DNA of 64,000 nt from Proteiniphilum sp. UBA1403 (GCA_002305715.1 DBQD01000042.1:1-64000); one strand, 5' to 3'; positions 18,396-27,372 are shown, counted from the first letter of the stretch. Numbers and translations are program-made. Notes: generated from the letters alone by a model not told the origin.

Positions 18396-19694
18396 ATGAA
18401 CAAACACAAGAAAGTCGCATCTCGTAATCCTTGGACGTGGATACCCACCCTCTATTTTGCGGAAGGATTACCCTATGTAGCGGTGATGACCGTCTCGGTA
18501 ATCATGTACAAACGTTTTGGCCTTTCCAACACCGATATTGCACTCTACACGAGTTGGCTATACCTCCCATGGGTTATAAAACCCTTCTGGAGTCCGTTTG
18601 TGGATATTTTGAAAACAAAACGATGGTGGATTGTTTCAATGCAATTGTTGATTGGAGCTGGCCTGGCGGGGGTAGCATTTACCTTACCAACACCGTTCTA
18701 CCTTCAAGCATCCCTTGCATTTTTCTGGATGATAGCATTCAGTTCAGCAACACACGACATTGCCGCAGACGGCTTTTATATGTTGGCTCTCGACGATTCG
18801 CAACAGTCCTTTTTCGTGGGTATACGCAGTACCTTTTATCGGTTAGCTTCTATAACAGGACAAGGATTTTTAATTATTCTAGCAGGATTTTTAGAAAAAA
18901 CGACCGGTAAGATACCCTTTGCATGGAGCATTACATTCTTTATACTTGCTGGACTGTTCCTATTCTTTTTTGTTTACCATCGCTACTCACTTCCCCTCCC
19001 CTCCTCTGATACAGCTAAGGCAGCCCATACACCCAATGAAGTGATGAAGGAGTTTGTCAACACTTTCAAGTCTTTTTTTACGAAAAAGGGAATCGGTCTG
19101 GCATTGGCTTTTATTTTGCTCTACCGGTTTGCTGAAGCCATGTTAATTAAGTTGGCGTCTCCATTTCTACTCGACAGTCGCGAAGTGGGAGGATTGGGAT
19201 TGACCACTTCAGAGGTGGGATTCACATACGGTACAGTAGGAGCGATTTCCCTCACTGTAGGGGGGATAATTGGAGGAATTGCGGTATCGCGAAATGGCCT
19301 TAAACGATGGCTCTGGCCAATGGCACTCGCTATTACGCTGCCTAATGCTGCTTACCTTCTCTTAGCTATCTATCAGCCAGAGAACTATTTATGGGTGAAT
19401 ATAGCTGTAGCAACAGAACAGTTTGGTTATGGCTTCGGATTTACGGCATACATGCTCTACATGATTTACTTCTCGCAAGGGGAACACAAAACGGCCCACT
19501 ATTCAATCTGTACAGGTTTCATGGCTCTTGGTATGATGCTCCCGGGCATGGTTGCAGGGTGGATACAGGAAAGACTGGGGTATGAAAATTTCTTTAATTT
19601 TATCATGTTGGCCATCATTCCAACACTATTATTGATCCACTTCATAAAGGTAGATCAGGACTTTGGCAGATCGAAAAAAAGCGATAGAAGTTAG
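18396..19694 (+). CDS. ampG: AmpG-type muropeptide MFS transporter
   Basis: 432 residues with about 12 hydrophobic segments. It has AmpG family features: WIPTLYFAEGLPYVAVMTVS near the start, SWLYLPWVIKPFWSPFVD and AATHDIAADGF-like SSATHDIAADGFYML. AmpG imports GlcNAc-anhydroMurNAc-peptides across the inner membrane. The context of amidase, SpoIID-like, MurT, MurK and MurQ supports a peptidoglycan-recycling role. From memory, an AmpG gene also neighbours murTKQ in Tannerella forsythia. It lies 41 bp after the SpoIID-like gene on the same strand. Confidence 0.87.
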   Translation: MNKHKKVASRNPWTWIPTLYFAEGLPYVAVMTVSVIMYKRFGLSNTDIALYTSWLYLPWVIKPFWSPFVDILKTKRWWIVSMQLLIGAGLAGVAFTLPTPFYLQASLAFFWMIAFSSATHDIAADGFYMLALDDSQQSFFVGIRSTFYRLASITGQGFLIILAGFLEKTTGKIPFAWSITFFILAGLFLFFFVYHRYSLPLPSSDTAKAAHTPNEVMKEFVNTFKSFFTKKGIGLALAFILLYRFAEAMLIKLASPFLLDSREVGGLGLTTSEVGFTYGTVGAISLTVGGIIGGIAVSRNGLKRWLWPMALAITLPNAAYLLLAIYQPENYLWVNIAVATEQFGYGFGFTAYMLYMIYFSQGEHKTAHYSICTGFMALGMMLPGMVAGWIQERLGYENFFNFIMLAIIPTLLLIHFIKVDQDFGRSKKSDRS

Positions 19695-19714
19695 ATGAAA
19701 AGGAGTGTGCATGG

Positions 19715-20182
19715 ATGGTATCAAAAGAAATATCTATAAAGTCGTTTTTGATTGTTTTACTTTTGCTAACGGGAATAGTTTTCAGCGGGAAATCGAGAGC
19801 ACAAAACATACGACTGGATAAGCTTGTTTTCGACATTCAGGATATTGGTTGTTAATCTTATACCTATATCTCCACGATGTATCTGGCAATGCAAGCTGCA
19901 GCAGAAAGTAACATTGTGTTTGAGGTACTAGAGAGTCCTAACCCATAATGACCCAAAGTGAACAAATGACTCTACAGTCCAGAATACTCACCATGGTGAA
20001 AATAAAAAAATGACGACAGAAGATGAGTAAGTGGTTTCATTCGACTGGCATTCTCCAAGAATCACCAGTTCGACGACATAAAAAACAACTGGACCAAAGA
20101 TGAAGAAGCGTTCTGTAAATTATTGAAGAAGTATTATCTTTACCGTTTAAATAAAAAGGATCAACACAATTATCTGAAATAA
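19715..20182 (+). pseudogene. Decayed NamZ/DUF1343 exo-beta-N-acetylmuramidase gene
   Basis: A 46-codon ORF at 19715-19855 has a signal peptide (KSFLIVLLLLTGIVF) joined directly to RLDKLVFDIQDIGC and a TAA. In the same frame after the stop comes SYTYISTMYLAMQAAAESN, then VLESPNP and more stops. Together these reproduce the NamZ core, in which an Arg stands where the TAA now lies. About 100 residues normally found between signal peptide and this core are absent. A C-terminal remnant in another frame (IKNNWTKDEEAFCKLLKKYY) resembles the family's end and stops at 20182. NamZ releases terminal MurNAc from glycans, exactly the substrate for the downstream murTKQ genes. The identification is by eye but the core match is strong. 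Confidence 0.8.
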
Positions 20183-20218
20183 AAATAAAAAAATCACCTA
20201 TTTATTCCAAAAAAGGAT

Positions 20219-21388
20219 ATGAAAAAACTTACTTCTACCTCACAAAATAATCGACTTTTGTCGCTCGACATTCTTCGCGGTATTACCATTGCCGGTATGA
20301 TTCTAGTCAATAATTCCGCAGGTGGTTATGCCTATACACCCTTAAAACATGCACATTGGCATGGACTTACACCTACCGACCTAGTCTTCCCCTTCTTCAT
20401 GTTCATCATGGGAGTCTCCACTTTTATGTCATTGCGTAAATTCAACTTTGCTCTTTCTGGTGCTGCGGTGTGGAAAGTGGTTCGTCGCACCCTGCTCATT
20501 TTCCTTATTGGGATGGCTCTAGGATGGTTTGGTCAACTTGTGTATGGACTAGCTTCAGGAGAAACAATAGGTGTAGCTGCAACCCATTTCGACACAATAC
20601 GTATCTTGGGTGTACTGCAACGACTGGCATTGGCATATGGTTTTGCCGCTCTCATTGCGTTGTTGGTAAAAAACAAACAATTACCATGGGTCGCTGCGAT
20701 AATATTAGCTGGTTATTATCTGATCCTTCGCTTCGGGAAAGGATTCGAGTTGTCAGAAGAAAGTATTATTGCTCGTATCGACACTGCACTTTTGGGAGCA
20801 GCACACATGTATAAAGATACCACACCCGAGGGAGTACGGATTGCGTTTGAACCCGAAGGTTTAATTAGCACGCTGCCCTCCATTGCTCATGTACTCATTG
20901 GTTTTCTCTTTGGAAAATTAATTGTAGACAACAAAGACAACAATACAAAGGTGGCAAAACTACTTATATGGGGTACTATTCTTGCATTTTCCGGCTTATT
21001 ACTCCAATATGGATGTCCCATTAACAAGAAGATCTGGAGCCCAACCTTTGTTCTTGTAACTACCGGTTTCGCCGCACAGTTGTTGGGGCTTCTGATATGG
21101 ATCATTGACATCAACAAAAAAGAAAAATGGAGTCGCTTCTTTCATGCATTTGGGGTTAATCCACTCATTGTATATGTTTTCGCCGGTGTTTTTGCCACCC
21201 TGGTTGGTGCCATCCGATTTGCGTGGCAAGGTGAAACAATTTCTGTTAAATCATTTACATACAGCGTACTACTTCAACCTTGGGCAGGAAACTACTTCGG
21301 ATCGCTACTATATGCAGTGCTATTTGTCACAATTTGCTGGCTTTTTGGCTATATTCTATACAAAAGGAATATTTACATCAAACTTTAA
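20219..21388 (+). CDS. murT: MurT-like inner-membrane MurNAc transporter (DUF5009 / HGSNAT-like)
   Basis: 389 residues, about 10 membrane segments. The N-terminus (LLSLDILRGITIAGMILVNN, then HWHGLTPTDLVFPFFMFIMG) is typical of the DUF5009/heparan-alpha-glucosaminide acetyltransferase-like family. In Tannerella forsythia a member of this family, MurT, was reported as a MurNAc transporter encoded with murK and murQ. The same order here supports the transporter call over an acyltransferase. Substrate specificity is inferred from context. It begins 36 bp after the NamZ remnant. Confidence 0.8.
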   Translation: MKKLTSTSQNNRLLSLDILRGITIAGMILVNNSAGGYAYTPLKHAHWHGLTPTDLVFPFFMFIMGVSTFMSLRKFNFALSGAAVWKVVRRTLLIFLIGMALGWFGQLVYGLASGETIGVAATHFDTIRILGVLQRLALAYGFAALIALLVKNKQLPWVAAIILAGYYLILRFGKGFELSEESIIARIDTALLGAAHMYKDTTPEGVRIAFEPEGLISTLPSIAHVLIGFLFGKLIVDNKDNNTKVAKLLIWGTILAFSGLLLQYGCPINKKIWSPTFVLVTTGFAAQLLGLLIWIIDINKKEKWSRFFHAFGVNPLIVYVFAGVFATLVGAIRFAWQGETISVKSFTYSVLLQPWAGNYFGSLLYAVLFVTICWLFGYILYKRNIYIKL

Positions 21389-21443
21389 ATAGTAGTACGT
21401 TCACTTGTGGAATCTCTTTTCAATTCAATAAAAACGTAGAACA

Positions 21444-22274
21444 ATGCTGATTGCCGACAGTGGTGCCACCAAAACAGATTGGTGTTTGGTACGTGGAGAT
21501 GAAGTCTTGCAACGATTTTCGGGGAAAGGTATTAGTCCTATTTATCAGAGCGAAGAGGAAATAGCGCAAGAGATACGGGAACATGTTTACCCTTTGCTGA
21601 CTGACAATGATGTTGGCGCAATTCATTTCTATGGCTCAGGATGCATTCCCGAGAAGATTCCCTTAGTGAAACAAGCCATTCAACAATCATTCTCAATTGA
21701 TGCAATCCATGTATACAGCGACCTTATGGCTGCTGCACATAGCTTATGTGGTCATGAGGCTGGTATAGCCTGCATACTTGGTACGGGAAGTAACTCCTGT
21801 GAATGGGATGGTGAAACGATTCGGAAACAAATATCCCCGCTAGGCTTTATACTGGGAGACGAAGGAAGTGGTGCTGCGCTGGGAAAACAACTGGTGGCAG
21901 ATGCACTTAAGAATCAGCTTACCCCGGGACTTAAAGAAGAGCTAATGGATGAATACCATCTAACGAGTGCACTGATAATTGATAAAGTTTATCGGCAGCC
22001 CTTCCCTAGTCGTTTCCTTGCTAGTCTTTCTCCTTTTCTGCATCAACACATTGAGGATGTATCAATTCGACGAATTGTCACTCAATCATTCCGAGTCTTC
22101 TTCGAAAGAAACGTCATGCAATACGATTATCACAACATGGAAGTACATTTTGTGGGCTCTATCGCATGGTATTATGCAAACCTGCTTCGGGAGGTAGCTG
22201 TAGAAAAGGGTATCAACATCGGTAAAATTGCACAATCTCCAATGGAGGGATTGGTCCGCTATCAGCTCACATAA
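21444..22274 (+). CDS. murK: MurNAc kinase MurK (BadF/BadG/BcrA ATPase family)
   Basis: 276 residues, normal for the sugar-kinase branch of the BadF/BadG/BcrA fold. The phosphate-binding loop LIADSGATKTDWCLV opens the protein; the second phosphate motif is ACILGTGSNSCEWDG and the hinge region is GFILGDEGSGAALGK. It should phosphorylate MurNAc (possibly GlcNAc too) at C6 in the cytoplasm. It sits between murT and murQ, 40 bp before the latter, which is the strongest evidence for MurNAc as substrate. Confidence 0.86.
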   Translation: MLIADSGATKTDWCLVRGDEVLQRFSGKGISPIYQSEEEIAQEIREHVYPLLTDNDVGAIHFYGSGCIPEKIPLVKQAIQQSFSIDAIHVYSDLMAAAHSLCGHEAGIACILGTGSNSCEWDGETIRKQISPLGFILGDEGSGAALGKQLVADALKNQLTPGLKEELMDEYHLTSALIIDKVYRQPFPSRFLASLSPFLHQHIEDVSIRRIVTQSFRVFFERNVMQYDYHNMEVHFVGSIAWYYANLLREVAVEKGINIGKIAQSPMEGLVRYQLT

Positions 22275-22313
22275 GCTAAAACCTTCATCTATTAATTATT
22301 TGAATTCCGACTT

Positions 22314-23132
22314 ATGACTTTTATTAAAATAACAGAACAACCATCGCTTTATGATAATCTGGAACAGAAGTCCGTCACGGAGATTCTGACAGAGATTAAC
22401 AAGGAGGATCAAAAAGTGGCAATGGCTGTGGAGAAAACCATTTCAGAGATAGAGAAATTGGTTACCAGCGTTGTGGAGAGAATGAAGCGAGGAGGTCGAC
22501 TTTTTTATATTGGCGCAGGCACTAGCGGTAGGTTGGGAGTACTCGACGCAGCGGAGATTCCCCCCACCTTTGGAATGCCCAACACCTATGTTATTGGTCT
22601 TTTAGCCGGAGGTGATCAAGCCCTACGCAATCCTGTAGAGGCAGCAGAAGATGATATGGAAAAAGGATGGGAAGAACTGCTGGAACACAAGATCAATACG
22701 AATGACGTGGTGGTGGGGATTGCAGCATCAGGCACCACACCCTATGTGATTGGAGCGTTGCGACATGCTCGAAAAAAAGGTATTCTAACAGCAGCTATTA
22801 GTTGCAACCCAAACTCACCAATTGCAGCAGAAGCAGAGATAAAGATTGAACCAATTGTTGGTCCTGAGTATGTTACCGGCAGTACCCGCATGAAATCGGG
22901 TACTGCCCAGAAGCTAATACTCAACATGATTACGACTACGGTTATGATCAAACTGGGACGAGTAAAAGGAAATAGAATGGTAAACATGCAGCTAACCAAC
23001 CAAAAATTGGTAGAAAGAGGCACACGGATGATTGTCGACGAACTTTCAATCAATTACGAGCAAGCAAAGAACCTGTTACTTCTACATGGAACGGTTAAAA
23101 GGGCGATCGACAATTATAAAAACGATCAATAA
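22314..23132 (+). CDS. murQ: N-acetylmuramic acid 6-phosphate etherase MurQ
   Basis: 272 residues, a SIS-domain enzyme that cleaves the lactyl ether of MurNAc-6-P to give GlcNAc-6-P and D-lactate. Visible motifs are FYIGAGTSGRLGVLDAAEIP (substrate phosphate loop and catalytic Glu), GIAASGTTPYVIGAL, and EYVTGSTRMKSGTAQKLILN. The protein is slightly shorter than E. coli MurQ but complete. It closes the murTKQ set, and a small unknown ORF follows after 9 bp. Identification is secure. Confidence 0.96.
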   Translation: MTFIKITEQPSLYDNLEQKSVTEILTEINKEDQKVAMAVEKTISEIEKLVTSVVERMKRGGRLFYIGAGTSGRLGVLDAAEIPPTFGMPNTYVIGLLAGGDQALRNPVEAAEDDMEKGWEELLEHKINTNDVVVGIAASGTTPYVIGALRHARKKGILTAAISCNPNSPIAAEAEIKIEPIVGPEYVTGSTRMKSGTAQKLILNMITTTVMIKLGRVKGNRMVNMQLTNQKLVERGTRMIVDELSINYEQAKNLLLLHGTVKRAIDNYKNDQ

Positions 23133-23141
23133 AACTGTCAA

Positions 23142-23483
23142 ATGGCCATTATTATTCAAACGGACAATCCCGACCTTCTGCTGGATAAGATTTATGAGGC
23201 AATCGACACAAGAAAGGCAGATAAGTGGGTGCGAACAGATGATGGGCGCCTCACATACGGTACCCTACTGTGGAAAAATGAAGCATTCTTCAAACCTCAA
23301 ATATGGGTTGATGAGAATCAATTGCGATTTGGATTGATTAAAAGGAAAGATAGAAAACATATCACGACCCAATTGTATACTATCTTTCATAGTAAACTAA
23401 TTGAAATGTTACTGTCGCATTTTGACGGTTATTTTAAGGAAGTAACAGCTACTGCAAAAAGAGCTGAACCTGATGTTTTCTAA
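23142..23483 (+). CDS. Conserved-looking small protein downstream of murQ
   Basis: 113 residues, soluble, no signal peptide or membrane segment. It mixes helices and strands (LLDKIYEAIDTRKADKWV, FFKPQIWVDENQLRFGLI, LIEMLLSHFDGYF) and ends in a charged tail. I do not recognise a family. It starts 9 bp after the murQ stop in the same direction and is surely cotranscribed with it, so a role in amino-sugar salvage or its regulation is possible but unproven. Confidence 0.65.
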   Translation: MAIIIQTDNPDLLLDKIYEAIDTRKADKWVRTDDGRLTYGTLLWKNEAFFKPQIWVDENQLRFGLIKRKDRKHITTQLYTIFHSKLIEMLLSHFDGYFKEVTATAKRAEPDVF

Positions 23484-23545
23484 ATGAACTGAAAAAATAA
23501 AGAAAATTAGTCGCTCGTTGAATTAACACATCAATATAATAACAG

Positions 23546-24378
23546 ATGAGACAATATACCCTAATTCTATTTCTAGCTGGAATAACCTTCGCAGTCACTG
23601 CGCAAGAAAATACTTATAAAACAGAATGCGATATACCCTATTACAGAGAGGAAGTACGCCAAGAAGATCTGCACATTCAAGAACGTTGCCTGCTCGACAT
23701 CTATTATCCTGTCAAAAAAAAGGATTTGCTACAGTTGTCTGGTTTCATGGAGGAGGTCTTACAGGTGGTAGTAAAGAGTTGCCCGAAGCTTTAAAGAACA
23801 AGGATATTTGCGTGGTTGGTGTAAACTACCGCCTCTCACCTCAGGTGCAAGCCCCTGCTTACATTGAGGATGCCGCGGCTGCAGTAGCTTGGGTATTTGC
23901 ACACATTGAAGAATATGGAGGTGATTGTACGAAGATTTTTGTATCGGGTCATTCAGCAGGAGGGTATCTAGCCATGATGATTGGATTAGATAAACAGTAT
24001 CTCGCAGCGCATCATATCGATGCAAACCGCATTGCTGGACTAATACCCCTAAGTGGTCAGGCCATCACCCATTTCAACATTCGTGCAGGGTATGGCATGA
24101 AAGATACCCAACCCTTATTAGATAAGTATGCACCACTTTACCATGTTCGTCCCGATGCACCACCAATGTTACTGATTACGGGCGACCGCGAAATGGAAAT
24201 GTTAGGCCGGTATGAAGAAAATGCCTACCTTGCCCGTATGATGAAACTAGTAGGGAATAATAAGACACGTCTCCTTGAACTTCAAGGATATGGTCACGGT
24301 ATGACATACCCTGCTTTTCCGTTGTTGTTGGAGGAGATACAACGGATTCTTCGGGAGAATGTCTCATTAGAAAAATAG
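23546..24378 (+). pseudogene. Alpha/beta-hydrolase (esterase/lipase) gene with a frameshift at an A8 run
   Basis: The signal peptide and first ~60 residues are in one frame from 23546 (MRQYTLILFLAGITFAVTAQ). The rest, in the +1 frame to 24378, continues the same protein. It carries the oxyanion motif VVWFHGGGLTGG, nucleophile elbow GHSAGG, acid LITGDRE and catalytic His in GYGHGM. The frames switch at the A run 23714-23721; one extra A would restore a full protein of about 277 residues. All catalytic residues are otherwise intact. It may be an assembly error, a recent mutation, or a slippage-controlled gene. It follows the murQ operon by 62 bp. Confidence 0.8.
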
Positions 24379-24394
24379 CTGTAATTGGTTTTCA

Positions 24395-24426
24395 TTTGTT
24401 TCCCCAGTTTATTTTGGCTAACTTTG
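24395..24426 (+). promoter_or_regulatory. Promoter for the FemAB-like gene
   Basis: TTTG at 24395-24398, 20-nt spacer, TAACTTTG at 24419-24426: a full match to the Bacteroidetes consensus, 20 bp upstream of the start at 24446. Confidence 0.65.
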
Positions 24427-24445
24427 TAAGTCAAAATGAAACGAA

Positions 24446-25570
24446 ATGCTATCAAACGTCCACAAAAAAGAGGTTGAAGAGCTTTACGCCACCCCCATTT
24501 TACAACAAACTGCATTCTGGTCTGCCGTTAAAAAGAGATTGGGTACAAACTCTATCGCCATCAATTTTAACTCCAGAAAATCGGCACTTTATGGTGTATC
24601 TGACGACCGTTCATCGCTCTATTCCGATGTGTTGATTGTACTTCAACAGATAAACAGGTACTATTCCGTAGCATATGTGCCCTATGGTCCTGAGTTGGAA
24701 CCCTCCGATGAATTTCAAGGAATGTTTCTTGAGGAACTTTCCGAATCGTTACGATCATTTTTGCCGAAGAATTGTATCCTGATCCGCTACGATCTATGTT
24801 GGGAATCGTGGTGGGCTAAGGACAAAGACTATTTCGACGAGCAGGGTATCTGGAAAGGAGAACCCGATACTCCTACCCAGGAGTTTCGATTTAATTTCAG
24901 TACACACAATTGGAATTTAAAGAAAGCTCATTCCAACATTCTACCAGCCAATACGATCTATCTCAATTTAACTACCGGTACCGACACCCTGCTAAAGAGA
25001 ATGAAGCCTAAGACTCGATACAACATTGGTCTAGCTCATCGCAAAGGAGTAACGGTAAAAAGCATGGGACTCGATGGTATTCATATATGGTATGAAATCT
25101 ATAAAGAAACAGCTGCCCGTAACCACATTTTGCTAAACGATTTGAAATATTTCCAGGCAGTGCTCTCTGCGCGTGCCGACGATACACACTCACCAGCAGA
25201 TGTGAACCTTCTGGTAGCAGAAAAGGATGGCAAACCTTTGGCTGCTATGTTTTTGGTAATTACACAAAACAGGGGATCCTATCTCTACGGAGCCTCTTCC
25301 TCAACAGAAAGGAATCTGATGGCAACTTATGCTTTGCAATGGGAAGCCATCTGTCGATCGAAAGAAGCCGGATGTACCGAGTATGATATGTTTGGTATCT
25401 CACCTTCACCCGATCCGCAGCACCCGTTATATGGTTTGTACAAGTTTAAATCAGGTTTTGGAGGGGATATATATCACAGCCTCGGTTGTTGGGATTATCC
25501 GCTTGATAAAGATCTCTACACATTATTTCGTGCCTCTGAACTTAACAGTCAGGGATATCATATTAGTTAA
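24446..25570 (+). CDS. FemAB/FemX-like aminoacyltransferase (peptidoglycan bridge-formation family)
   Basis: 374 residues, cytoplasmic. It consists of two GNAT-like halves as in FemA/FemB/FemX. A KPKTRYNIGLAHRKGV segment corresponds to the KTRR(N)xxxA motif of the family, and the second half holds PLAAMFLVITQNRGSYLYGA and EYDMFGISPSPD. In Gram-positives such enzymes add bridge amino acids to lipid II from aminoacyl-tRNA. Most Bacteroidetes have directly cross-linked peptidoglycan, so the true substrate is unclear. It directly follows the salvage cluster, has its own promoter, and is followed 11 bp later by a GNAT gene. Confidence 0.82.
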   Translation: MLSNVHKKEVEELYATPILQQTAFWSAVKKRLGTNSIAINFNSRKSALYGVSDDRSSLYSDVLIVLQQINRYYSVAYVPYGPELEPSDEFQGMFLEELSESLRSFLPKNCILIRYDLCWESWWAKDKDYFDEQGIWKGEPDTPTQEFRFNFSTHNWNLKKAHSNILPANTIYLNLTTGTDTLLKRMKPKTRYNIGLAHRKGVTVKSMGLDGIHIWYEIYKETAARNHILLNDLKYFQAVLSARADDTHSPADVNLLVAEKDGKPLAAMFLVITQNRGSYLYGASSSTERNLMATYALQWEAICRSKEAGCTEYDMFGISPSPDPQHPLYGLYKFKSGFGGDIYHSLGCWDYPLDKDLYTLFRASELNSQGYHIS

Positions 25571-25581
25571 AATCATCTATC

Positions 25582-26019
25582 ATGTATATCGAAAAAATAA
25601 CCTATATCGATTCAAATCTTGTATCGGCACTTAGAAGACTCATACCACAGTTAACTGGTAGAGAATCACACCTTACAGTTGAAGATTTGGAGAAAGTAAT
25701 CGCTCAAGAAGAAACACATCTTTTTGTTGCAAAAGAAGAAGATGAGATTATTGGAACACTCACTCTCCAATTCTATCATATTCCCACAGGTAGGAAAGCA
25801 TGGATTGAAGATGTGATTGTGGACCAGCAAGCACGTGGAAAAGGGGTAGGAGCAGCATTGGTTTGGCATGCTATGCGAATTGCTCGTCAAGAGGGAGCAG
25901 AAAAGGTGGATCTCACCTCCCACCCCGACCGTAAGGCTGCCAACATGCTATATCAAAAGATTGGATTCAAAATAAGAGAGTCGAACGTCTATCGTTTTGA
26001 ATTTCCCATAAACGATTAA
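25582..26019 (+). CDS. GNAT family N-acetyltransferase
   Basis: 145 residues, a single GNAT domain. The acetyl-CoA binding motif A is in VIVDQQARGKGVGAALV, and motif B follows as ANMLYQKIGFKIR. The acceptor is unknown; small GNATs may act on amines, peptides or antibiotics. It lies 11 bp after the FemAB-like gene and is probably cotranscribed. It ends 60 bp before the convergent FabH-like gene. Confidence 0.85.
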   Translation: MYIEKITYIDSNLVSALRRLIPQLTGRESHLTVEDLEKVIAQEETHLFVAKEEDEIIGTLTLQFYHIPTGRKAWIEDVIVDQQARGKGVGAALVWHAMRIARQEGAEKVDLTSHPDRKAANMLYQKIGFKIRESNVYRFEFPIND

Positions 26020-26078
26020 AACAACTCGACTCAAATATTTTTACAGGTAGGTATATACTTTGCTGTAATCTATATACG

Positions 26079-27173
26079 TTAGGGTAACTTATATACGATA
26101 CTATTGATATTCATGCCCGCTCCCACAGAAGCCAGCACTATGTAATCGCCATGCTTTAAGTTATGTCCATCCATTTCATTACGGGTAATCATATCCAACA
26201 GAGTTGGAACGGTAGCTACCGACGAGTTACCCAATCGGGAGATAGTCATGGGCATGATGGTCTCCGGTACTTCTTTCAGACTATAGAGCTTGAACAATCG
26301 CTGTAATATGGCATCGTCCATTTTTCCATTAGCTTGGTGAATCAATATCTTGCTGACCTGGTTAACATGCAGATTCAGTTTATCAAGACCTGCTTTGATG
26401 GCAATGGGTACATTTTCCAGAGCATACATGTAAAGCCTTCTGCCATTCATTTTCAAGTAATAGTCCTTTTTTTCTGCTAAAACCGGATTGTAAGAGTATC
26501 CCATATGTAGCATATTCACATAATCCAAAGCATCGCTTCGAGAATTGTGACCAATGATACCCAATGGCTCATCGCTTTCGCGAGCTTCCAGGACAGCAGC
26601 ACCTGCACCATCGGCATAAATCATGCTATCACGGTCGTGAGGATCGGCCACACGCGACAATATATCGGCACCAACCACCAGGATCTTTTTAGCATCCCCC
26701 GAACGAATATAATAATCGGCCTGAATAACAGCCTGTACCCAGCCTGGACAACCATATAACACATCGTAAGCCACGGCTGAAGGATTTGCTATACCAAGTT
26801 TCTTTTTCAAGCGAGAAGCCAACGTAGGTAGCACATCCATGCGAACATTATCGACTTTTGTCTCTCCAAAATTGTGTGCAAATATGATATAATCTAGCTC
26901 CTCCCCATTCACGCCGGCCGACTCTAACGCTCGTTGAGCGGCAATCAATGCTAAATCTGACGTCACCTGATTTTCTTCCGCATACCGCCTTTCAGCAATG
27001 GTGGTGATCTCCTCAAATTTACGAGTTATCTCCTCATTGGGAGTGGTAATTATTGTACCATCTGCATCGTAAAAAGTAGTCTTATGGAAGTAATCGTTCT
27101 CGATACGTATGGAAGGCACATAATGGCCTGTTCCGGTGAATACACTATATATTTTTTTCATTTTGGTTATCAT
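26079..27173 (-). CDS. 3-oxoacyl-ACP synthase III family protein (FabH-like)
   Basis: 364 residues with a complete thiolase-fold catalytic triad: Cys142 (YGCPGW), His279 (IHQANGKMDD) and Asn316 (RLGNSSVAT). FabH-type enzymes condense an acyl-CoA with malonyl-ACP. The protein is longer than housekeeping FabH (about 330) and has an atypical N-terminal insert (TTFYDADGTIITTPNEEI). It may therefore start a special fatty acid or polyketide rather than serve bulk synthesis. No other lipid-synthesis gene is adjacent. An internal Met at residue 5 is an alternative start. Confidence 0.85.
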   Translation of the reverse strand: MITKMKKIYSVFTGTGHYVPSIRIENDYFHKTTFYDADGTIITTPNEEITRKFEEITTIAERRYAEENQVTSDLALIAAQRALESAGVNGEELDYIIFAHNFGETKVDNVRMDVLPTLASRLKKKLGIANPSAVAYDVLYGCPGWVQAVIQADYYIRSGDAKKILVVGADILSRVADPHDRDSMIYADGAGAAVLEARESDEPLGIIGHNSRSDALDYVNMLHMGYSYNPVLAEKKDYYLKMNGRRLYMYALENVPIAIKAGLDKLNLHVNQVSKILIHQANGKMDDAILQRLFKLYSLKEVPETIMPMTISRLGNSSVATVPTLLDMITRNEMDGHNLKHGDYIVLASVGAGMNINSIVYKLP

Positions 27174-27229
27174 TACAAAGTAACTGCGACATTAAAACTC
27201 TTTATTTTCCATCATCAACCAATTGGCGA

Positions 27230-27237
27230 CAAAGATA
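27230..27237 (-). promoter_or_regulatory. -7 box for the FabH-like gene
   Basis: Minus-strand TATCTTTG matches TAnnTTTG, about 57 bp upstream of the FabH-like start. No clear -33 box at the right distance. Confidence 0.45.
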
Positions 27238-27364
27238 TGAAATAAAATTTAAACAATCGTTCTTTATAGTACACACAATTTAACTTTTCCATGAGCATTT
27301 GCATAGCAAAATGACAGCAAAAGTTTTTTTAAACCCATTTCCCCAATGATTCACAGATTCATTG

Positions 27365-27372
27365 TATATTTG
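27365..27372 (+). promoter_or_regulatory. -7 box for the carboxynorspermidine synthase gene
   Basis: TATATTTG, a perfect -7 match, 130 bp upstream of the ATG at 27503, which predicts a leader of roughly 125 nt. The expected -33 TTTG is not evident. Confidence 0.5.
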
